DNA of 64,000 nt from Stomoxys calcitrans (lineage: Eukaryota; Arthropoda; Insecta; Diptera; Muscidae): NCBI RefSeq assembly GCF_963082655.1, contig NC_081555.1, positions 177,986,944 through 178,050,943 on the forward strand, given 5' to 3'. Made by a program: the position numbers and the translations under genes. The notes below the pieces were generated by a model. That model had not been told where the DNA came from. It saw only the letters and a list, made by a program, of their open reading frames with translations, and searched no databases. Each line of letters begins with the position of its first letter. Positions within the stretch are counted from its first letter, which is position 1. Positions 32,014 to 42,865 of this stretch are shown piece after piece.

Positions 32014-32371
32014 GTCGACAAAAACCTAGAAAATGTGTCGCATGAACAGGCCGTGGCCACGCTCAAGTCTGTGGTCGATAAAGTCACTTTGGTCGTGGGC
32101 AAAACGGCACACAGCATACCAGCCTCTGGACATCATGTTAATCAAGTGAATTCGCATTCAACAGGTGCGATAAATACTATAGGACAAACAGTTGTTGATT
32201 ATGCTCGCTCATCTTCCACCACACCATACACGAACAACAACAACAACACAAACGCTATGCCAACAGCAACAACAGCTACAATTAACAATAGCAATCAGCA
32301 CCACCATGCATCTTCCCCAGCCGTTGCTGAAACAATTCCATCTACATCTCGATCCCAGTCACCTTTGCCTC
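32014..32371 (+). CDS. dlg1: dlg1 exon: end of PDZ2 and Asn/Gln-rich linker
   Basis: The exon starts [20 protein letters not shown], giving the last strand-helix part of PDZ2 with the class I His at residue 231 in A numbering. It goes on with [17 protein letters not shown], a [10 protein letters not shown] segment and a low-complexity linker rich in Asn, Thr and His, ending SRSQSPLP. The donor is GTAAGC with one base left over. In Drosophila the same linker is far longer, with extended Ala/Ser/Asn runs, so this species has a compact version. The frame remains open past the donor, but that part is intron. Confidence 0.95.
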
Positions 32372-33400
32372 GTAAGCTTTTTTTGATTGAGTCTTTTTAT
32401 TTTGTAATTTCTTTTCCGTATCTCCCATCTACTATTAACCATAAGCCCCATTTTAAGTTTCAAAATCTTTTTCTACTCACCTGCGCATCCTACGCAGCCC
32501 CATCTCTCTATCGAACTTTCAGTCTATCTAACTATCTATCATACATCCCCTGCCACCTTTCCCCAGCCAATTCCAATTCTCCCACGCCCACCCCTCAACA
32601 CCACGCCCACCCCCAAAACTATGACAATACAAAAAAAATTATCATCATCGCTACACTTGTATGCTTGTGGAAAAGAAGAGAAACAAAAATCAGACATTTT
32701 TATATATTCTTAAGTAGTAGAGTATTATTGATTTCGTTTAATTCTTCACATATACGAGTCATAATTAATTAACTTGCATGTTGAATGGGAATTATTCAAA
32801 ATGAGGTTTGCCAGCAACCTTGTTCTTGTGCGCTCTGCTCTGCCCTCTCTCGCGCTCGCGAAGGAGACAAGGACTCTTTTTGTTCTATTGCTCCCCATGC
32901 TAATGCTGCTATTGCTGCTGCACGTTTTGTGGTCTTCAAATTAAGTTGATTTGCATATATTTTGAGCTAAAATTTTTTTTACATACTACTTGCAACATTA
33001 AATTTATTTTGTGTGTGTGCGTGTGTTAAGTGTTTGCATGTCTGCTGCAATAACTACTACGGCTGCATACAAGAGTGGTGTGTTCTTTTCCTTTTCTTTC
33101 CTTTCTACTACTACTACTACTACTACTACTGTATCAACTCTCAAAATCTATTTCAAAGAACGAAAAAAAAATGAAAATAATTGAACAAAAATATCCTCAC
33201 AAACTGGCTTCTGAAAACCAACCAACCAACCAACCACTACAACAAATATGAAAAAATCCGTTACAACCTTCGCTTCTAATGCCACTAATATGTAATCTTT
33301 GTTTTCTTATATTTCCTTTTCCCCATAATATTTGGGTTTTTGTACGCTTTTTATTTGATTTTTTTTTAACACAAAACAAAAACCAAAAACGTACTTGTAG
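32372..33400. other. dlg1 intron with microsatellites
   Basis: The intron contains a TG/GT run (33010-33026), an ACT trinucleotide run of about ten units (33104-33130) and an ACCA-type tetranucleotide run (33216-33236). No transposon is recognisable. It ends in an A-rich tract and a GTACTTGTAG acceptor with a weak pyrimidine tract. Confidence 0.5.
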
Positions 33401-33491
33401 AACAACCAGGATCTAGGTACGCTTCATCGAATGTGTTGGCTACTGTGCCCCCAGGCACGCCGCGAGCTGTTAGCACCGAGGACATCACAAG
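33401..33491 (+). CDS. dlg1: dlg1 linker exon before PDZ3
   Basis: With the leftover C of the previous exon it reads QQPGSRYASSNVLATVPPGT then PRAVSTEDIT, matching the Drosophila segment QPGSRYASTNVLAAVPPG and following. The donor is GTGAGT with two bases left over. A numbering is 341-370. It is an unstructured, highly conserved linker between PDZ2 and PDZ3. Confidence 0.94.
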
Positions 33492-33989
33492 GTGAGTCTA
33501 CACAACTATTACGACTGCTACTAATCAGAGAATTAAAATCGTGACTAAAATCTATTTTGCGCGAATATATTATGGGCGTGTGTGCATGTGTACATGCGTG
33601 TGTGAAGCAACTAAAACTAAATGATGCTTCCAAAAAGGAATATCAACCATATCGCTGCTGATTCAACTGTTTAAAGTTCTTAATGAAAACGTATTTTTTA
33701 TTAAATACTAGGGTAGGCAGAGAAAGTTAATTTGCGTCCATTTTTTTTTTGACTTGCCAAGTTTTTGTTTAATGCCACATGGAAATTAAATTATAGCAGA
33801 TGTCGATTTTACTATTAAAGGTGCATTGGTGTGATAAAATATCACATTTATTTTAGTTGAATGAAACTAAGTTTAATTTTTTATCCTAGATTCCCAGTTA
33901 TTCATTGTAATTTTCGCCCATTGTTCTTTCTAAACAGACCAGTTATGGGCATATTAACGTATCTGCACATAATTCCATGTCCATGGGCT

Positions 33990-34297
33990 TATGTTCTGCC
34001 CCTGAACATTCCACTAAGGAACAGGGGCAAACTTCCACATATCAATGAGTGCAGTCCGATTAAAGTTTAAGTTCAATGATAAGGGGCCTCATTTTTACAG
34101 CCGAGTCCGAACGGCGTGCCACAGTGCGACACCTCTTTGAAGAAAAGTTTTACATGGCATAGTACCTCACAAATGTTGCCAGCATTAGGAGGGGAAAACC
34201 ACCGTTGAAAATGTTTTCTGATGGTCTCGAAAGGATTGGAACTTAGGCGTTTAGCGTCATAGGCGGACATGCTAACCTCTGCGCTACGGTGGCTTAT
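33990..34297 (-). repeat. tRNA-derived SINE
   Basis: An inverse, nearly full-length copy. The body has GAACATTCCACTAAGGAACA and CCGAGTCCGAACGGCGTGCC. The tRNA-like head has ATAGGCGGACATGCTAACCT and CTGCGCTACGGTGGC, the complement of an intact box A (CCTCTGCGCTA type). Box B is decayed (GGATTGGAACTT). Confidence 0.8.
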
Positions 34298-34429
34298 GTT
34301 TTGTATATTTTAATCACGCTATGGTCTTAAAAATAAAGCTATTGAGCTAATGCTAGATTTTTTTGTGACACTTTATCTTGGTAATGCCTTCTTATAGACA
34401 GATCTCCAACAAAGCAACGATGGGCTCAT

Positions 34430-34522
34430 GTTGTTGTTGTAAACTGAGGCGGCAGCCCTTGCCGATGAAGAACTACATCGGGTCAATTCGTTTCGAACAA
34501 CCGGCTGCCATGGGATTGTAGA
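34430..34522 (-). repeat. Short CAA-tailed retroposon, copy 2
   Basis: It reads TGTTGTTGTTGTAAACTGAG, GCGGCAGCCCTTGCCGATGA, CATCGGGTCAATTCG and ACAACCGGCTGCCATGGGAT on the + strand. It is a reversed copy of the unit at 8341-8447. Confidence 0.7.
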
Positions 34523-34577
34523 ATGGGTTCATGTTCTTATATAGTTAAACACATATGCCCACGGCATGTGTCCATCT

Positions 34578-35375
34578 CAGGGATCCCAAAGTCGACTTTC
34601 GACTAGTAGACTTTTTGTGTAAAAAAGTCGAAGTCGACTTTCTATGATTGAAAAGTCGAATAATCGATATAAGGGTACATTTCACAAATAGAGATTTTTG
34701 CACCTAAATTTAACGAAGTCAAGATGGAATTTAGAATAAATAGACTCCGATTTCGTGAAGACGGTCGGTTTTCTTGTTTAATTTCATTTTTGAAAAATTG
34801 TCTTTGATAGTGCCGGATATATAAAATCGGATAGAATAGAGATAATTTTGTGTTTCTTTTGGGGTTTTTGTAGGAGAAGTGATAAGGAATAAAAGTCCGT
34901 TGCTTATATATGTAATAAAATGTGATGTTATACTTGGGTTTTAACATTCAAAGTAACACTAGTTCAAAGTCGTCTAGGTAATATAAACCATTTCAAGCAT
35001 TAATTCAATTACAAGTACAAGGCGAAAGTAAACGGGAATGTGGAAACTTTTGCAATAAGCCATATTGGCTTTAAGATAGCGGGATGATTTCGATATAAAA
35101 ATGCGCCAATTTTGCATTTAAAATTCTTCCTTATAACTCCCCTTTATGAAAATACAAGAAATGATTCTATCTTCATGGCAAAAGTCTAGAAAGACTTATG
35201 GAAAATAGAAAATTATTAAGAAATATTTCGAAACGCCTACTTTTTGCAAAAGTCGACTTCGATAAAGTCGAAAAGTCGATCTTTTGCAACAAAAAGGTGA
35301 AAAATCGACTTTTTGTATTTTGATAAAAGTCGAAAAGTCTAAAAGTCGATTTTTCGTCCCAACTTGGGATCCCTT
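34578..35375. mobile_element. hAT-type MITE with 8-base target duplication
   Basis: The 798-base element begins CAGGGATCCCAA and ends TTGGGATCCCTT. It is flanked by GTCCATCT at 34570-34577 and 35376-35383, an 8-base duplication typical of hAT transposons. The subterminal regions carry many AAAGTCGACTTT / AAAAGTCGA motifs on both strands, which look like transposase-binding repeats. There is no ORF of transposase type. Confidence 0.85.
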
Positions 35376-35383
35376 GTCCATCT

Positions 35384-36674
35384 ATGTATAGCTATACTGC
35401 TATTGGGGTATTACTTGCTAAAGGACAATTTTCTGTCTATATGCAGGTTTAGTCTTATAGGCTGATCTTATGTATTTTTTTCAAAATCGCTGAAAGTTGG
35501 AACTGTGATTTGTATTGGATCTCTCGATGCCTAATTAGTTAATTGTTTATAATAATTTAGGATAAGATATATATCAAGGGTGGTGGGTATCCAAAATTCG
35601 GCCTAGTCGAACAAAACGCATTTTTACCATAGCAAACTTAGTTGGGCACAACGAAAGAACTTACGAATAGCGTTTTGAGATTCTTGGCTCATCAAATTCG
35701 AGACATTCTTCGTCTGTTGTCCATGAAGTTCTTTATTTATTTATTTAAAATAAAATTGGCTCCTATGGCTTTTATTCATCCATTTTCTACCAAAAAAAAC
35801 TGTTATAATTGCATGCTACCGCATTATCAATTACTGAAGCCACTCGTGAAATGCCATACCTCTGGAAGTTCAATATTAATTTTGAACGTAGAGTTTTTAA
35901 TAACTAATTTTCAAAATATAAAATATAGGTTTTTATTAATAAATACTATTTTTTAGAAAGAGAGAAGAAACTATATCATCGTCAAGAGTGAATCTATATT
36001 GTAATGACACATGTCAGTATTGTACGTATATGTACTTTTCAACCAATATAAAAATATACATGGATATACACAATCAATTATTCATTTAACAGAATAATAT
36101 CTCCATTTTGTGATCCATCCTCGTATACATGGATGCTTATTTTTTAGATACCATTTAGAAAATGTTGTGCTACTGCTATAAAGAATGTCATGGTTTTATT
36201 TGGGTAAGATTAGACCTAGAGGGAGAGATAAGACTAATGTTAGATATGTTCGCCAAGCGTTTGGAACGTCCACCAATTATTCTCCGAGCCGTTTATCATA
36301 AGTATGTACATACATACATGCATATGTAGGTACGAACAGGTATTCAGGGGCACGTGCAAATATCCATCCAAATTTTCTGCATTGCTAAGTTATTAAACAC
36401 AGTTGGCAAATCAGTTTGATATACCACTTTGATAAGTTACGCATTCACCACGGCTCTGAGAGCCATACTCGGCGACAGAGTAGATAGACACTTTTATTTG
36501 CAAATAATTTAAACAAGTGTCAATATTTTGGCTAGCTACCAAGAATCCCTTGTGTTTAATAAATTAATCACCTGAAAAAACACAACGCCCGCCTTGCCCA
36601 ACTCACTGGTTTGAGTGTTTTGAAGGGTAGAGACAGTTGGGGAAGTGGAGAGTATATTTTTTATTTTATCCACA
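35384..36674. other. Intronic sequence, no gene seen
   Basis: No gene or clear mobile element is recognised. A short ATACATACATGCATATG run lies at about 36305-36325. The last 100 bases precede the candidate first exon below. Confidence 0.4.
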
Positions 36675-36892
36675 ATGAGTTGTCTTCAATTGCAATTACT
36701 AAATTTAGATGAACGTATAGCGAATCTACGCAAACCATTATTATGGCCAGCTTGCGAAGAGCTCCAAAAACACAAACAACAGCCGCCGACAACAATAGTC
36801 TCAACAGCAGCAGCAGCACTGCCATCCACCACCAAGCGACGAGTCTTGGTGGTGGTGAATAATCTACGTGATCGTCATAAGAAAAATATCAA
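36675..36892 (+). CDS. dlg1: Candidate internal first exon for PDZ3-SH3-GUK short dlg1 form
   Basis: An ORF starts [20 protein letters not shown], continues [18 protein letters not shown], then an Ala/Ser/Thr segment and [20 protein letters not shown]. Splicing at AA-GTGACG leaves two bases, exactly the phase needed by the PDZ3 exon at 37002, giving KNI-K-ESRTIT after a 109-base intron. Without splicing the frame hits TGA at 36894. The peptide is not low complexity in its first half, which argues for a real coding function. It would produce a form without PDZ1 and PDZ2. The donor is weak, and I cannot confirm use. Confidence 0.5.
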
Positions 36893-37001
36893 GTGACGTG
36901 TTTATTGTTCATTACATTATTTTGTTGTATTTTAGCCATTTCTTGAATTCAGTACAATTATCAATAGCAGCTAATGGCAAATTTGCAATGGCTTTTTCCA
37001 G

Positions 37002-37215
37002 AGAATCACGTACAATAACCATACAAAAAGGACCGCAAGGTTTGGGCTTTAACATTGTCGGTGGCGAGGATGGCCAAGGTATCTATGTGTCCTTTGTTTT
37101 GGCCGGTGGTCCTGCCGACTTGGGAGGAGAACTTAAACGAGGTGATCAGCTGTTAAGTTGCAATGATGTAGACCTGAGAAATGCCACCCATGAGGAAGCA
37201 GCCTTGGCATTAAAG
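37002..37215 (+). CDS. dlg1: dlg1 PDZ3 exon
   Basis: After TTTTTCCAG, one base completes Arg371 and the exon continues [20 protein letters not shown]. The GLGF loop is at 384-387 and the class I His at 434 ([10 protein letters not shown]). The donor GTATCC is in phase 0. The domain carries the MAGUK PDZ3 hallmarks, including [10 protein letters not shown]. The last strand comes from the next exon after an 86-base intron. An in-frame ATG at 36989 (MAFSRESRT) would allow unspliced translation into PDZ3 from a transcript starting in the upstream intron, an alternative I rate as minor. Confidence 0.97.
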
Positions 37216-37301
37216 GTATCCATCAATCCATCAATATAAAACAAACTAGTATTCCCTTTAATTATATTGTGTTCATGCTTTCTTTTAACCTTTTTTTGCA
37301 G

Positions 37302-37718
37302 AAATCTGGAGGCATTGTAACGTTAGTGGCCCAATATAGACCAGAAGACTATAATCGTTTTGAAGCTCGTATACAAGAGTTAAAGCAACAAGCCGCCTTA
37401 TCTGCTGGCAGTACCGGCACTCTGCTGCGCACCACTCAAAAACGTTCTTTGTATGTTCGTGCGCTATTCGATTATGATCCAAACCGCGATGATGGCCTAC
37501 CATCAAGAGGTTTGCCGTTCCGACATGGCGATATATTACATGTTACAAATGCCTCTGATGATGAATGGTGGCAGGCACGTCGCGTTCTGGGCGACAATGA
37601 GGATGACCAAATTGGCATAGTACCATCGAAACGGCGATGGGAGCGAAAGATGAGAGCTCGAGATCGCAGTGTTAAATTTCAAGGTCAAGCAGTTAGTGCA
37701 AATAATAACATAGATAAG
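37302..37718 (+). CDS. dlg1: dlg1 exon: end of PDZ3 and SH3 domain
   Basis: The exon (139 codons, phase 0 both ends) starts [20 protein letters not shown], completing PDZ3 and its C-terminal helix. The SH3 domain covers about residues 491-554 with ALFDYDP at 496-502, the DEWW tryptophans at 529-532 and IVPS at 548-551. It ends with the basic [18 protein letters not shown] segment that in MAGUKs packs against the GUK domain. Drosophila has virtually the same sequence. A GTATGT donor follows. Confidence 0.97.
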
Positions 37719-37844
37719 GTATGTTCAGTGTTTCTTATTACATACATATGTATGTACAATGTGTTTTCAAAACAAATAATCAGAGAGATCAAATGACAAA
37801 TGCTGAAATCTTCAATTAACACTCCAAATTTGAAAATCGTGATG

Positions 37845-38180
37845 TAGGTTATTATGAATGAGGCTTGTTTGGCCATTTAAATGGTGATTGTGCTACACCT
37901 CAACTCAATGTGGGAGAGCTTATAATATAGGCAAACAAACACAAATGTTAAGACATTTTCATTAACTCTATTTATTTGATGACAATCAGATGATTCCAAT
38001 TATACATTCGTTGACATTGGCCTATTCACAAAATTGGAAAATGAAACCTCAAAATAGGTTTATTTGACATTTCTAAATCATAATTCATTCACAATCTAAT
38101 TAAGTAAAAAGAGCCGTTATTGTCAGCTGGACAATGCTTGAAAATCATATCTTTACAACAGTGCTGCCACTACAGAAAAA
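37845..38180 (+). repeat. Intronic duplication, copy 1
   Basis: From TAGGTTATTATGAATGAGGC to CAACAGTGCTGCCACTACAG it matches 39095-39405 with few substitutions. It contains about 34 bases (ATTCACAAAATTGGAAAATG and following) that copy 2 lacks. Confidence 0.85.
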
Positions 38181-39094
38181 AATGACGAGTATATTCGAAC
38201 CTAGCCAATAAAAATTTTAATTGAAACAAATTTGAATTACTCATCAGACATTCATGTTACAGATCGCATATTAATGAGCATACAATGGCGATATGGGTGC
38301 AAATCGTGTACGTGTATGCAGCAGACATAGTATAAAACATCGTGCCAAATTTCGTGAACATATGCTAAAAAAAATCATAAGAAAGTAAGACCAAGTTGAA
38401 GGCTTTGTTGTTTAAGTGTAAAAAAATATTATGTACAAACAATTAAAACCTATCTACCTAAATCAAAATTGCGAAAACGCCTCTGTGATACAAATACCAC
38501 ATTAACCACGCTCTATCGGAAAGTAGCTGTACTTTTCCCAATGCATGTGTTTTCGTGTAATGGTAGATTTTTTGGCTACAACAAATTGTACTACTCCCAT
38601 GGTACGCACGTGATTCTGTGCATCTATTGGAAGTTGTATTGATGGCTTCAAACGCTAGACAACGTCAACGTTCCAAAATTATGTGGCCTAATCTAGACTT
38701 TAAAAAGTCTACCGCTTTGCTGTCGCTGGCCTTGCCACTATCATTACACTGCTCACTAATGAGTGATTAAGGAAAAAATATAACATCTTTTAGTGGCAAA
38801 ACAGTCTGATGAGACCCTCGGAAAGGTCGAAATAGCGATCACTGTACATTTTGCACACCACATTTTGCAATTATTGGAAAAAGAACAGCTAGCAGACAGG
38901 GTTTCGAGCTTGGCTAGTGCCGCACATATATATAAGTACAACCTACCAAGAGATCGAAACGCGTCATACCATCTGATCCAATCCCTTTAATTTAAAATCC
39001 ATCTGATAAAGTTTGGTAAAAAAACCCTGTTAGGATGGGTGAGCGAAATTTTTTAGATTTTACCGCAAAAAGTAATTGGGCTTTACCGCTGATA

Positions 39095-39405
39095 TAGGTT
39101 ATTATGAATGAGGCTTGTTTGGCCATTTAAATGGTGATTGTGCTGCACCTCAACTCAATGTGGGAGAGCTTATAATATAGACAAACAAACACAAATATTG
39201 AGACATTTTTATTAACTCTATTTATTTGATGACAATCAGATGATTCCAATTATACATTCGTAGACATCGGCCGTTATAGGTTTATTTGACATTCCTTAAT
39301 AACAATTCATTCACAATCTAATAAAGTAAAAAGAACCGTTATTGTCAGCTGGGCAATGCTTGATAAGCATATCTTCACAACAGTGCTGCCTCTACAGTAA
39401 AAATA
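39095..39405 (+). repeat. Intronic duplication, copy 2
   Basis: It matches copy 1 in order and orientation: ATGGTGATTGTGCTGCACCT, TTTATTTGATGACAATCAGA and TTATTGTCAGCTGGGCAATG. Start-to-start spacing is 1,250 bases. Confidence 0.85.
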
Positions 39406-39636
39406 ACAAACTTTGTCCAGACTTATGGTTATGACCAACATTTGAAGAGAAGGTAGTTTAGAGCTTAGTCTATTGTAATACTTTCAATCTGGCTTTACAC
39501 ACACAACTAAATAAAGTGACAAATCAAAAACCATATATGCCTCCCACTTTGTAAACGCTTTAAAGGAGTGTCTTCGTTAACATTATATCATTTGATCTTT
39601 GTACAACGGTTTTTATACAACTCTCTCTATTTTCAG

Positions 39637-39739
39637 CAATCAACGCTCGATAGAAAAAAGAAAAATTTTACTTTTTCGCGCAAATTTCCATTTATGAAGA
39701 GTCGCGATGAACGAAACGAAGATGGAAGTGATCAAGAGC
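39637..39739 (+). CDS. dlg1: dlg1 HOOK (basic) exon
   Basis: The exon starts QSTLDRKKKNFTFSRKFPFM and continues KSRDERNEDGSDQE, with one base left before GTAAGT. It covers A residues 582-615. This lysine-rich segment between SH3 and GUK is conserved to vertebrate SAP97 (KKNFLFSRKFPF type) and takes part in calmodulin and protein 4.1 binding in that family. The intron downstream stays open for some codons, which I do not treat as coding. Confidence 0.96.
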
Positions 39740-40465
39740 GTAAGTATCTAAGCAATATGGGGAGAAATGTTAGTCAAACACCAAAAGTAATCCTTTTAAA
39801 TATTAACAATCGAAAACCAAGAAGGGAAGGGAAAATTTAATTGAAAGCAGTTATGCAAGCACACTAAAATCGAGATTAATTTTATTAAACGAAACAACTT
39901 TAGAAAATCTAACGAGAAACTTTTTGCACACAACAAAAAAAAATATATATTTTGGGAGACAAAACTCTAGCTCTTCATATCTCTGTTAACTATCGACAGC
40001 GTTTAATTGTTTTATTTAATTTTACTTTATGTTTAATATATCTATATATGTTTTTGTTTTCTTTTATGTTTTTTTATGTTCAATTAACTGTAAACGTCTA
40101 CAAAACAAAAATGTCCCGTGAAATTTCCCACCATCACCACAACGAACAACGAATACAAAAACAATATCAATTTACCACTGACAATCTATGACAACAACAT
40201 TTTCACTTCATTGCAAAAAAACAAAACAAATGCCACATCTTTACCTTCACAATTCTCTGTGATATTATCTGTCCGTCCCCTTCTATGTGTTTTGCGTTAA
40301 TTATGGTCATCTTCTCAAAAAACCCCTTCATCGATCGAACGTCATCCCTCCTCCCCTACATAATGGTGTATGTGTGTGTATGTGTCTCTGTATCTTGGGG
40401 TAAATGCGGGCAAAAATCGAAATTGAATTGAAATTGGCCCCCAAAACAAACAACCCCACAAAAAG

Positions 40466-40540
40466 CCAATGGAATTGCCGCCAGTAATAGTGAACTTGAT
40501 GTTAATCATTTAAACAACAACGATTCCACCGAACCTCAGC
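40466..40540 (+). CDS. dlg1: dlg1 cassette exon, Asn-rich
   Basis: The 75-base exon encodes PNGIAASNSELDVNHLNNND then STEPQ, corresponding to Drosophila PNGVVSSTSEIDINNVNNN-QSNEPQ. It enters and leaves in phase 1 (donor GTAAGT), so its inclusion or omission keeps the frame. The acceptor (CACAAAAAG) has an unusually poor pyrimidine tract, being A/C-rich, which suggests regulated or enhancer-dependent inclusion. The peptide is a disordered part of the HOOK region. Confidence 0.88.
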
Positions 40541-41734
40541 GTAAGTTGTTTATAACGTCTTCTCTCTTTAAAACACTTAATCTATTATGTAAATATGTAT
40601 GTACAGAGTATTATTTATTTAAGTATTAGCAAAGGAGAAATGTCACTGTAATGCAATTCACACTATGCAACACATTGAGAGACTAAAAAGTGAGCACCTA
40701 GGTCTACTCACCTGAGCATTTTTCATATATTACATACCAACTATAACTAGAGAACAAGAAAGCTAAAAAATGAAATTGTTTAGATTTCGTGTGAATATTG
40801 GAAAAGGAAAACAAGGTCAATTCGAAAAATATTGTGAGACGATTTCTAAGCAAAGTCATCATTTTCAAGATAGCACATTTCAGTTAAATCCAGATTAATT
40901 CCTCACCTTGGAACTTTCACAAATCAGTTTTTAGTATATCATCTCGACCCTTTTGTCGAACACGAGTATGTTCAAGTTAATAAATCTCTTAAATTGGCAT
41001 ATTCGAATAAGTTAAATCAATAAAAACGCCCATTTGTTTAAATTTTTCTGCAGTTTTGAAAAATGTAAAGTGTCATTAACCGAATTTCGGTTAATGGCGC
41101 ATCGAATGGCAAAAAAAACAAATATGTTGAATAATGCGAAGTTCAGATAATAGATTTGTTTCATTTAACCAAACTTCGTTTAATGACGCATCGATTGGCA
41201 AACGATAAATTTCCAATTCGTGAACAATAGTATCATAAAGACAGTGGAGTTGAAAAACAAAAACAAAAAGTTTTTTGAGAGTTGTATTAACAAGCATTAC
41301 ACATTTTAATACCGATAAGATATCAGGTACCCAAAAAATACCTACTAACGTTTTGAGTTGATTTCGGCCTAGACTGGCCACATCGTTCGCATATGCTAGA
41401 GGTGGCGTAACACGAATTATGGCTACATTCTAGAGTAGTGGAGACAATTCACCTTTTTGGGGTTTCCATCTGCTGTCATATGTGTGTCTGTAGATCGATA
41501 GATCACAAACTGGCTGCAATTATTTTTAAGTCAGTAAGATGCATAAGTAAACTTATGACGTCGATTTTTGATTATTGAAAGTACCCTCAAAGCAAACTAA
41601 TGATAGCATTGTTGAGTCCTTGTCACAAAGAGAGTATTCCGCCAGGATAGGGAGGCGTATTTCAGTGGACTTGTCCATGCAATCAGCTTGTTGCAAATCT
41701 TTGTGCTAAGATAGCACATGCTTCTGAATTGTTA
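40541..41734. other. Intronic sequence, no gene seen
   Basis: No gene is supported. A near-perfect palindrome (TTAACCGAATTTCGGTTAA, 41076-41094) is followed by GGCGCATCGAATGGCAAA and by a similar TAATGACGCATCGATTGGCA at 41177-41202. These may be ends of a small degraded element. Confidence 0.4.
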
Positions 41735-42000
41735 TACCCCCCACCATAGGATGGGGATATATTAATATCGTCATTCCTTTTGTGACTCATGGAAATATTG
41801 ACCTGAGATTCAACCAAATTTTTATATTCTTCATCCTCTTGGCATTCTCAGTCGTTTTAGCCACGTTCGTCCTACCTGTCTGTCGAAAGCCGCTAACTTC
41901 TAAAAACTGTGACAAATCGGTCCATAACCCGATATATAGCTCCCTTATAGGCCGATATCCGGATTTGACTTTTGAGCCTGATATAGCTGCCACATATGTT
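41735..42000 (+). repeat. ACCCTCC-type muscid repeat fragment
   Basis: It starts TTATACCCCCCACCATAGGA and runs through TTAGCCACGTTCG, TGTCTGTCGAAAGCCGCTAA and CCGATATATAGC. It belongs to the family best seen at 55845-56950. Confidence 0.6.
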
Positions 42001-42865
42001 TATACCCTACACCACTACTATGGTACAGGGTTGTTGTTGTAGCAGTGTGTTGTACACTGAGGCGGCAGCCCTTGCCGATGAAGGACTTCATCGGGTCAAT
42101 CCGGTACGTACAACCGGCTGCCATGGGATTGAACTGAATACAGGGTATTATAACTTAGTGAATTTGTTTGTAACACCCAAAAGGAAGAGAGATAAACCCA
42201 TTGATAAGTACACCGATCGACTCGGAATCACTTTCTGATTCGATTTTACTATGTCCGTCTGTCCATGTTAATTTGTGTACAAAGTACAGGTCGCAGTTTT
42301 TATCCGATCGTCTTCAAATTTGGTACAGGCATGTTTTTCGGCCTAGAGACGAAGCCTATTGAAATTGGAAAAAATCGGTTCAGATCTGGATATGACTCCT
42401 ATATATATGTTCGTCCGATTTGCAGTAATATTGCAATTAAATAGTCTTTTGTTAACCGATTTTCTGGAAATTTGGCAGGAGGGAGTTTCTCTTGACTCTC
42501 AATATTGCTGGTGAATTTCATGGAAATCGGTTCAGATTTAGATATAGCTCTCATATATATATATATCGCCCGATTTTAACTTGTAGAGTCACATCAAGCA
42601 CATTTATTGACCAATCTTGCCAAAATATTGCACAACGCTTTCCTCGACGACTACCACAATATACATAGAGTTTGGTCAAAATAGGTTCAGATTTAGATAT
42701 AGCTCCCATATATATGTTCGTCAGATTTTGGGTAATTTGCCATAATGTTCTCATTTGACAATCGTAGTTTTTACAGTTTTGGATATAAGTCCCACATTGT
42801 ACTTATAGGGTAGGTGTAGGGTATTATACAGTCGGCACTGCCCGACTTTTGCCTTTCCTTACTGG
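42001..42865 (-). repeat. Interspersed repeat (same family as 28945-30175)
   Basis: It starts TATACCCTACACCACTACTA and ends GTCGGCACTGCCCGACTTTT-GCCTTTCCTTA, the reverse complement of the termini at 28945-30175. Phrases AGATTTAGATATAGCTC and TTCGTCCGATTTGCAG recur. A CAA-tailed element (42030-42135) is inserted near its end and interrupts the repeat. Confidence 0.65.
42030..42135 (-). repeat. Short CAA-tailed retroposon, copy 3
   Basis: TTGTTGTTGTAGCAGTGTGT, TGTACACTGAGGCGGCAGCC, CTTGCCGATGAAGGACTTCA and CGGTACGTACAACCGGCTGC give the best-preserved copy of this unit, reversed. ACAGGG immediately precedes it and recurs immediately after it (ACAGGGTATTATAAC), so ACAGGG may be a target-site duplication. 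Confidence 0.75.

Larger units (their letters stand above)
37719..39636. other. dlg1 intron with direct duplication
   Basis: The 1.9-kb intron contains two direct copies of a segment of about 320 bases (37845-38180 and 39095-39405), described separately. I see no gene in the sequence between them. The intron ends in a CTCTCTCTATTTTCAG acceptor. Confidence 0.55.

Noticed and set aside
32372..32772. Long open frame after the linker exon
   Set aside because: It is low-complexity intron sequence beyond a GTAAGC donor; the conserved continuation is at 33401.
39740..39838. Open frame after the HOOK exon ending in a stop
   Set aside because: A strong GTAAGT donor and the conserved next exon at 40466 make intron retention the less likely reading.
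42036..42238. ORF containing CCCSSVLYTEAAALADEG
   Set aside because: It is a translation of the short CAA-tailed retroposon and neighbouring repeat, not a gene.
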